Assembly: GCA_002477595.1 (NCBI GenBank)
Contig: DLQN01000085.1
Location: forward strand, 730 to 18,928
Reading direction: 5' to 3'
Origin: Roseivirga sp. UBA7431
GTDB taxonomy: Bacteria; Bacteroidota; Bacteroidia; Cytophagales; Cyclobacteriaceae
Length of the DNA stretch: 18,199 nt
Both the position numbers and the translations under genes were made by a program. Shown piece after piece: positions 14,959 through 18,199 of the stretch (its first letter is position 1; each line of letters starts with the position of its first letter). The notes under the pieces are model-generated. The model saw nothing but the letters and a program-made list of their open reading frames with translations. It was not told where the DNA came from and ran no database searches.

Positions 14959-15179
14959 TAACGTTTATTTGCTCTTTTAGATTTTGGCTTTTTTGCTTCT
15001 TCCACTTTTTCTTGCTCTTTGCGCTTGGCAATGCGATATCTATATAAAAATAACAATCCCATGGAGACCATGAAAATGAAATAAGCATTACCAATACCAA
15101 AAGTCATTGTTTGATGCACCCCAATTATGAAAGTGACTACGCTCAACGAAAAGATTATGCTGTCTCCTAGATTCTTCAA
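14958..15179 (-). CDS. Small two-TM membrane protein
   Basis: The 73-residue protein has two membrane helices (about 7-26, SIIFSLSVVTFIIGVHQTM; about 32-47, AYFIFMVSMGLLFLYR), then a strongly basic tail rich in Lys and Arg (residues about 48-73). The start appears to be TTG at 15177-15179, overlapping the LptC stop as TTGA and preceded by AAAGAGAA. The first ATG would remove the first helix. I recognise no family. It is translationally coupled to LptC upstream and to the CNNM gene downstream, so a helper role in the same envelope process is plausible. Confidence 0.72.
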   Translation of the reverse strand: MKNLGDSIIFSLSVVTFIIGVHQTMTFGIGNAYFIFMVSMGLLFLYRYRIAKRKEQEKVEEAKKPKSKRANKR

Positions 15180-15718
15180 TTCTCTTTTATTTCAAATTCC
15201 CCTTCTTTGGCTTTTGTGAACTCATACGTTGAAAAATCCTGAGGCGCGGTAAGTCCTTCAGCGCGTATTAATTCAGTATCCGTTTGTACCGTAACGAATT
15301 TATCAGTGTAAATTTTTTCTGTTTCTGGATCCCAGAAAAGCTCTTCTGATCGCAACGTCTCTTTCTTCTCCAAATTTACAACTACCACATCGCCATTGGC
15401 CTTATAGACGTTTTCCTTGGCAGATTTATACCCTCTTTGCGCTGTTAAAATTGAAGTCTTTTCGCCAAGCACATTGAAGAAGGATACTTCAATCCCATCA
15501 GGAAACTCAATGTCTCCATTTTGATGTTGAAGTTGCTTTTTTCCTTTCATTATAACCTTCGTAACGGTAGATTGACTTAGGTTAATCTCGACATTATCTG
15601 ATTCAAATAATGGCCCGTCATACTCCTCCATCTCGGCTAATTTTTGATCATCAGAATAGCACGAGCTGATTAAAAGAGCGATAATAATAACGGTATAATA
15701 TTTAATTTTTTTCTTCAT
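15176..15718 (-). CDS. lptC: LPS export ABC transporter periplasmic component LptC
   Basis: The 180-residue protein has a lipoprotein signal peptide (MKKKIKYYTVIIIALLISSC, C20) and an LptC/OstA-like beta-jellyroll. Landmarks are PLFESDNVEINLS, LTAQRGYKSAKENVY, NGDVVVVN, LRSEELFWDPETEKIYTDKFVTV and IRAEGLTAPQDFSTYEF. LptC passes lipopolysaccharide from the LptBFG extractor to LptA in the periplasm. Lipid anchoring instead of a transmembrane anchor is usual in Bacteroidota. The first residues after Cys read YSDDQ. An intrinsic terminator lies just before the ATG, so expression depends on read-through from the TPR gene or a promoter inside it. It sits among envelope-assembly genes. Confidence 0.9.
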   Translation of the reverse strand: MKKKIKYYTVIIIALLISSCYSDDQKLAEMEEYDGPLFESDNVEINLSQSTVTKVIMKGKKQLQHQNGDIEFPDGIEVSFFNVLGEKTSILTAQRGYKSAKENVYKANGDVVVVNLEKKETLRSEELFWDPETEKIYTDKFVTVQTDTELIRAEGLTAPQDFSTYEFTKAKEGEFEIKEN

Positions 15719-15724
15719 GTAAGT

Positions 15725-15760
15725 AAAACGGTCTTCCCCGTAATCGAAGAAGACCGCTTT
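15725..15760 (-). terminator. Rho-independent terminator between the TPR gene and lptC
   Basis: On minus, CGGTCTTC (15749-15756 read in reverse) pairs with GAAGACCG (15729-15736 read in reverse) across a 12-nt loop. The stem is extended by a G-U and three A-U pairs, followed by TTTT. The stem is perfect over 8 bp. The U-run ends only 6 nt before the lptC ATG, which makes it a candidate partial terminator that lowers lptC expression relative to upstream genes. Confidence 0.75.
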
Positions 15761-15778
15761 ATTATTTTATTTTGACGT

Positions 15779-17101
15779 CTATTGACCGTCTCTCTTCTTA
15801 AGCTTAACGCTTTCCTGAATCCAGCAGCCAATAAAGATCGACTGTCCTTCTTCTTTATTCGCTGTAAAGATATCACCCATAGTAGGAAACTGCTCACCAG
15901 CAGAACGTGCTTTCGAGGTATTTCCACCCTTCATGTAGTACTCATAGGCCAAAATATATCTTGCTCTATCATCTACTTGGCTCTCCTTTTCATCACATTC
16001 TAAGCTACCCATTATCATGTCTCCAATTAAGGTGTACATCTCCTCTTTCAAAGTAGGGTCTACTGCAGCAGCTTGTAGTGCATACTTCTTAGCTTCAACA
16101 TAATTCTTTTGGATTCTTTCCGTAACAGCTACTTGTTTGATAGCTTTTGCCTTATCGGTATTATCATCAGTAACCTCAGAAGCTTTCAAGAAATACTCTT
16201 TTGACCTATCGAAATTCTTCTCTCCACCAAATCTAGCGCCTAGTAAGTACGCTACACCGTATTGAGGATCACTTTCGAAAACTCTCTCTGCCGCAGCTAC
16301 AAACCACTCAGCATCTGTACAACCTCCTTCGTAAGCATAAACGAAAATTTTGTTTGCCAACTCAGCATCCATTGGGTTTTGCTCAAAGTCTGGAACCAGT
16401 TTTTCAACAATGAACTCACAGTCAATTAGGTTTAGGTCAACTAACTTATCGTCAATAAACTCTTTAATTGCTATATACCTTTTAAGGCTCTTATTAGCAT
16501 CTTTTGCTGCTTTCGTTTGAAAATCGATGTGTCTAGTAACGATATCATAGATTTTCAAAATCTCCTCATCCGAAATACCCGTATTTCTTGCGTATGCTAG
16601 GGCAGCAGTATTCATATAATATCTACCCAATGCGTAGCCGGCATTATTACCTTGTAACGAATAAGCCTCTTGGAAAAGATCAAGAAGGTCTTGCGTTTTA
16701 GAAGCGTCCTTATAATAGAACTGGAAAGCATCGATTGCTTGTCTATCAATTACCTTTTCCTTCTCCTCTGGAAAATTCTTAAACCTTAACTCATAGAACT
16801 GCATGATTCTATCCGCAGTAGCTGCCTTTAAACTAGCGTCTTTCTCATTCTTATAAATATCCTTCCAAACTTTAATTGCGTTGATATATACTGCAGTACT
16901 TAAGGATGGGTATTTATCTATAATTTTTTCAAGGTGAGGCTTGGAAGCCTCGTAGTCTCCCTGTCCATAAGAGTCATCAAACAATGTCCACAAAGTTTGT
17001 GCTTCTGACCTTTGCTCTGGATCTTCAGGCCAAAAAAACTGTGCTTGTGCTGTTGTACACAAAGCCAGCGTGGCAGTCAATAGAAGAGCTTTAAATCTCA
17101 T
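15779..17101 (-). CDS. Secreted tetratricopeptide-repeat protein
   Basis: The 440-residue protein has a Sec signal peptide (MRFKALLLTATLALCTTAQAQ, cleavage near residue 20). The rest is nearly all alpha-helical, with TPR-like motifs such as DDSYGQGDYEASKPHLEKII, YLLGARFGGEKNFDRSKEYF and RIQKNYVEAKKYALQAAAVDP. TPR proteins are scaffolds for protein assembly; the partner here is unknown, and the location should be periplasm or outer membrane inner face. It lies 13 nt after the outer-membrane protein gene and is followed by a terminator, then lptC. I recall similar orders in other Bacteroidota. The upstream leader is AT-rich with no Shine-Dalgarno. Confidence 0.87.
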   Translation of the reverse strand: MRFKALLLTATLALCTTAQAQFFWPEDPEQRSEAQTLWTLFDDSYGQGDYEASKPHLEKIIDKYPSLSTAVYINAIKVWKDIYKNEKDASLKAATADRIMQFYELRFKNFPEEKEKVIDRQAIDAFQFYYKDASKTQDLLDLFQEAYSLQGNNAGYALGRYYMNTAALAYARNTGISDEEILKIYDIVTRHIDFQTKAAKDANKSLKRYIAIKEFIDDKLVDLNLIDCEFIVEKLVPDFEQNPMDAELANKIFVYAYEGGCTDAEWFVAAAERVFESDPQYGVAYLLGARFGGEKNFDRSKEYFLKASEVTDDNTDKAKAIKQVAVTERIQKNYVEAKKYALQAAAVDPTLKEEMYTLIGDMIMGSLECDEKESQVDDRARYILAYEYYMKGGNTSKARSAGEQFPTMGDIFTANKEEGQSIFIGCWIQESVKLKKRDGQ

Positions 17102-17114
17102 AGTAATAATAATT

Positions 17115-18199
17115 TTAGTTAAATTTTTGTCTTGTAAACCAGGTAACGTCTTGCAAGCTAAATCCTACATGGACTTTGAAGTAATTTTCTCTTACTAAGC
17201 TATTAGCAACACTTCCCCTTCGTCCAATAGTCGCGCCAATGTTTAAATGTGCTTGTCCCCAAAAAGCATTCATTGGAAATGAACCACCTAAACTGACCCC
17301 AATATCGTCAATCGTTTCGTTATTGACCAAAAATGGAGTCTGTTCATAATGCACTCCAAATCTAAAGGTCGTCAAACTTAACAGTTTTCTTGATTGATAG
17401 TTTGGTACAAAGCTTCCGCCAAGCACCATTCGGTAAGATTTTCCATAAGCGGTTTCGGCATTACCCTCCTCATCACGGTAGCCAGACCAGTCTTGAGAGA
17501 GAAAATCTACACCCAGGGTTATGGCTCTGGTTTTTTCGTACGAAATACCAAAACCAAACTTCTGTGGAATCAAGACAGTCTTTTTGTCCAACTCATCAAA
17601 TACTAAGGTATCGCTACTAAATGATACCCCACTTTGTGTTTGATTTTCAAATGTGACAAGCGTATTCTGCCTTACTTCAATTTCTGGGTGATAGAAACCT
17701 CCGATATTTATTTTCGATCTTTCTGCAAGAGGTATTTGGTATACAGCACCTACTCCGAATGAAAGATTGTGAAAGCTTTTTCTTCTGTTAACAACTGAAT
17801 TACCAAAGCCTACTTGTGATAAGCCCTCTAAAAAGAAAAGATCTTCTTTTTGAATTGACCCGAAAAGAAACTGAGCGTCAATTCCAATCATTAAGTTCTT
17901 CAGCTTAAATGAATTGGTAAATGAAAGCTTATCAATACCTCCCGTACCTCCTACTTCAATTACAGTTGTAGACCCTTCTGGACCACCACCTTCATTTCTG
18001 TTAATAAAACCATAATTAACTGCTGTGTATGGACTCAAGCTTAATCCTGCGTTCCACTTGCCCAGCTTAATTGGCAAGTTCAATCCAAAGTCTTTAAACC
18101 CACCTGTTGTCGTGCTGTGTGTATTTTGACCTTGCGTATACTGCCTAAAGTCAAGAGATCCACCTGTTTGAAAAACTGCTTCTAAGTTTAAAGCACCTA
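17115..18199 (-). CDS. Outer-membrane beta-barrel protein (5' end beyond window)
   Basis: The frame is open to the right edge, giving about 360 residues with no start visible; a TTG near 18083 is internal because coding potential continues upstream (LEAVFQTGGSLDFRQYTQGQ). The sequence shows alternating amphipathic strands typical of a barrel: WNAGLSLSPYTAVNYGF, FGVGAVYQIPLA, GGFYHPEIEV and RFGVHYEQTPFLV, ending DVTWFTRQKFN. The pattern resembles FadL/OMPP1-like transport proteins of Bacteroidota, which is tentative. It is the first visible gene of the operon with the TPR protein. I recall a type III pantothenate kinase gene often lying upstream in relatives, which could be looked for beyond the edge. 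Confidence 0.78.
   Translation of the reverse strand, partial: GALNLEAVFQTGGSLDFRQYTQGQNTHSTTTGGFKDFGLNLPIKLGKWNAGLSLSPYTAVNYGFINRNEGGGPEGSTTVIEVGGTGGIDKLSFTNSFKLKNLMIGIDAQFLFGSIQKEDLFFLEGLSQVGFGNSVVNRRKSFHNLSFGVGAVYQIPLAERSKINIGGFYHPEIEVRQNTLVTFENQTQSGVSFSSDTLVFDELDKKTVLIPQKFGFGISYEKTRAITLGVDFLSQDWSGYRDEEGNAETAYGKSYRMVLGGSFVPNYQSRKLLSLTTFRFGVHYEQTPFLVNNETIDDIGVSLGGSFPMNAFWGQAHLNIGATIGRRGSVANSLVRENYFKVHVGFSLQDVTWFTRQKFN

Noticed and set aside
1..18199. CRISPR arrays, insertion sequences, tRNA genes and phage or defence genes
   Set aside because: I looked for regular direct repeats, transposase motifs, paired terminal repeats and cloverleaf patterns and saw none. The gene content is ordinary core chromosome.

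Overview
The window looks like chromosomal DNA from a marine-type member of the Bacteroidota, probably order Cytophagales. The evidence is the gene families present: a GLPGLI protein, a TonB-dependent receptor with a carboxypeptidase-regulatory-like N-terminus, DUF4105, a lipoprotein-type LptC, a PpiD-like SurA_N protein and a very short PCD. Promoter-like boxes also follow the phylum-specific TAnnTTTG pattern, and the base composition is AT-leaning. I see no mobile element, CRISPR array, rRNA or tRNA. No stretch longer than about 120 bases lacks a gene.

Layout. (1) Positions 1-2023, minus strand: a GLPGLI protein followed by a TonB-dependent receptor cut by the window edge. (2) Positions 2140-4324, plus strand and divergent: a sensor kinase and an OmpR-type regulator. 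Three tandem 10-bp repeats lie in the shared intergenic region. (3) recX follows on plus. It converges on a DUF4105 membrane protein (4855-6033, minus) that I suspect is the Bacteroidota lipoprotein N-acyltransferase type. (4) A radical SAM/SPASM protein (plus) converges on a 54-residue Cys-rich membrane protein (7139-7303, minus). (5) An inositol-monophosphatase family gene (minus) diverges from a Tat-signal class V aminotransferase-fold enzyme (plus). (6) Positions 9555-11422, minus: a compact operon of DUF493, a predicted lipoprotein methyltransferase, pterin-4a-carbinolamine dehydratase and rsmI. (7) Positions 11494-18199, minus: an envelope-biogenesis cluster. In transcription order it holds an outer-membrane beta-barrel protein (cut by the window edge), a TPR protein, LptC, a small two-TM protein, a CNNM/CBS/CorC protein and a PpiD-like chaperone. 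A strong intrinsic terminator closes the cluster.

The most notable signals are mostly regulatory. Several operon-leading genes have a TAnnTTTG-like -7 box ending only 3-4 nt before the start codon, including two GTG starts that have an in-frame stop just upstream. This suggests leaderless mRNAs. All three convergent gene pairs overlap by exactly four bases at their stop codons (CTAA/TTAG). The three 10-bp direct repeats between the two-component system and the GLPGLI/TonB operon look like an OmpR-family operator. An intrinsic terminator sits immediately before the lptC start codon. Together, the two-component system, GLPGLI protein and TonB receptor form the best candidate for an uncharacterised envelope-sensing system here.
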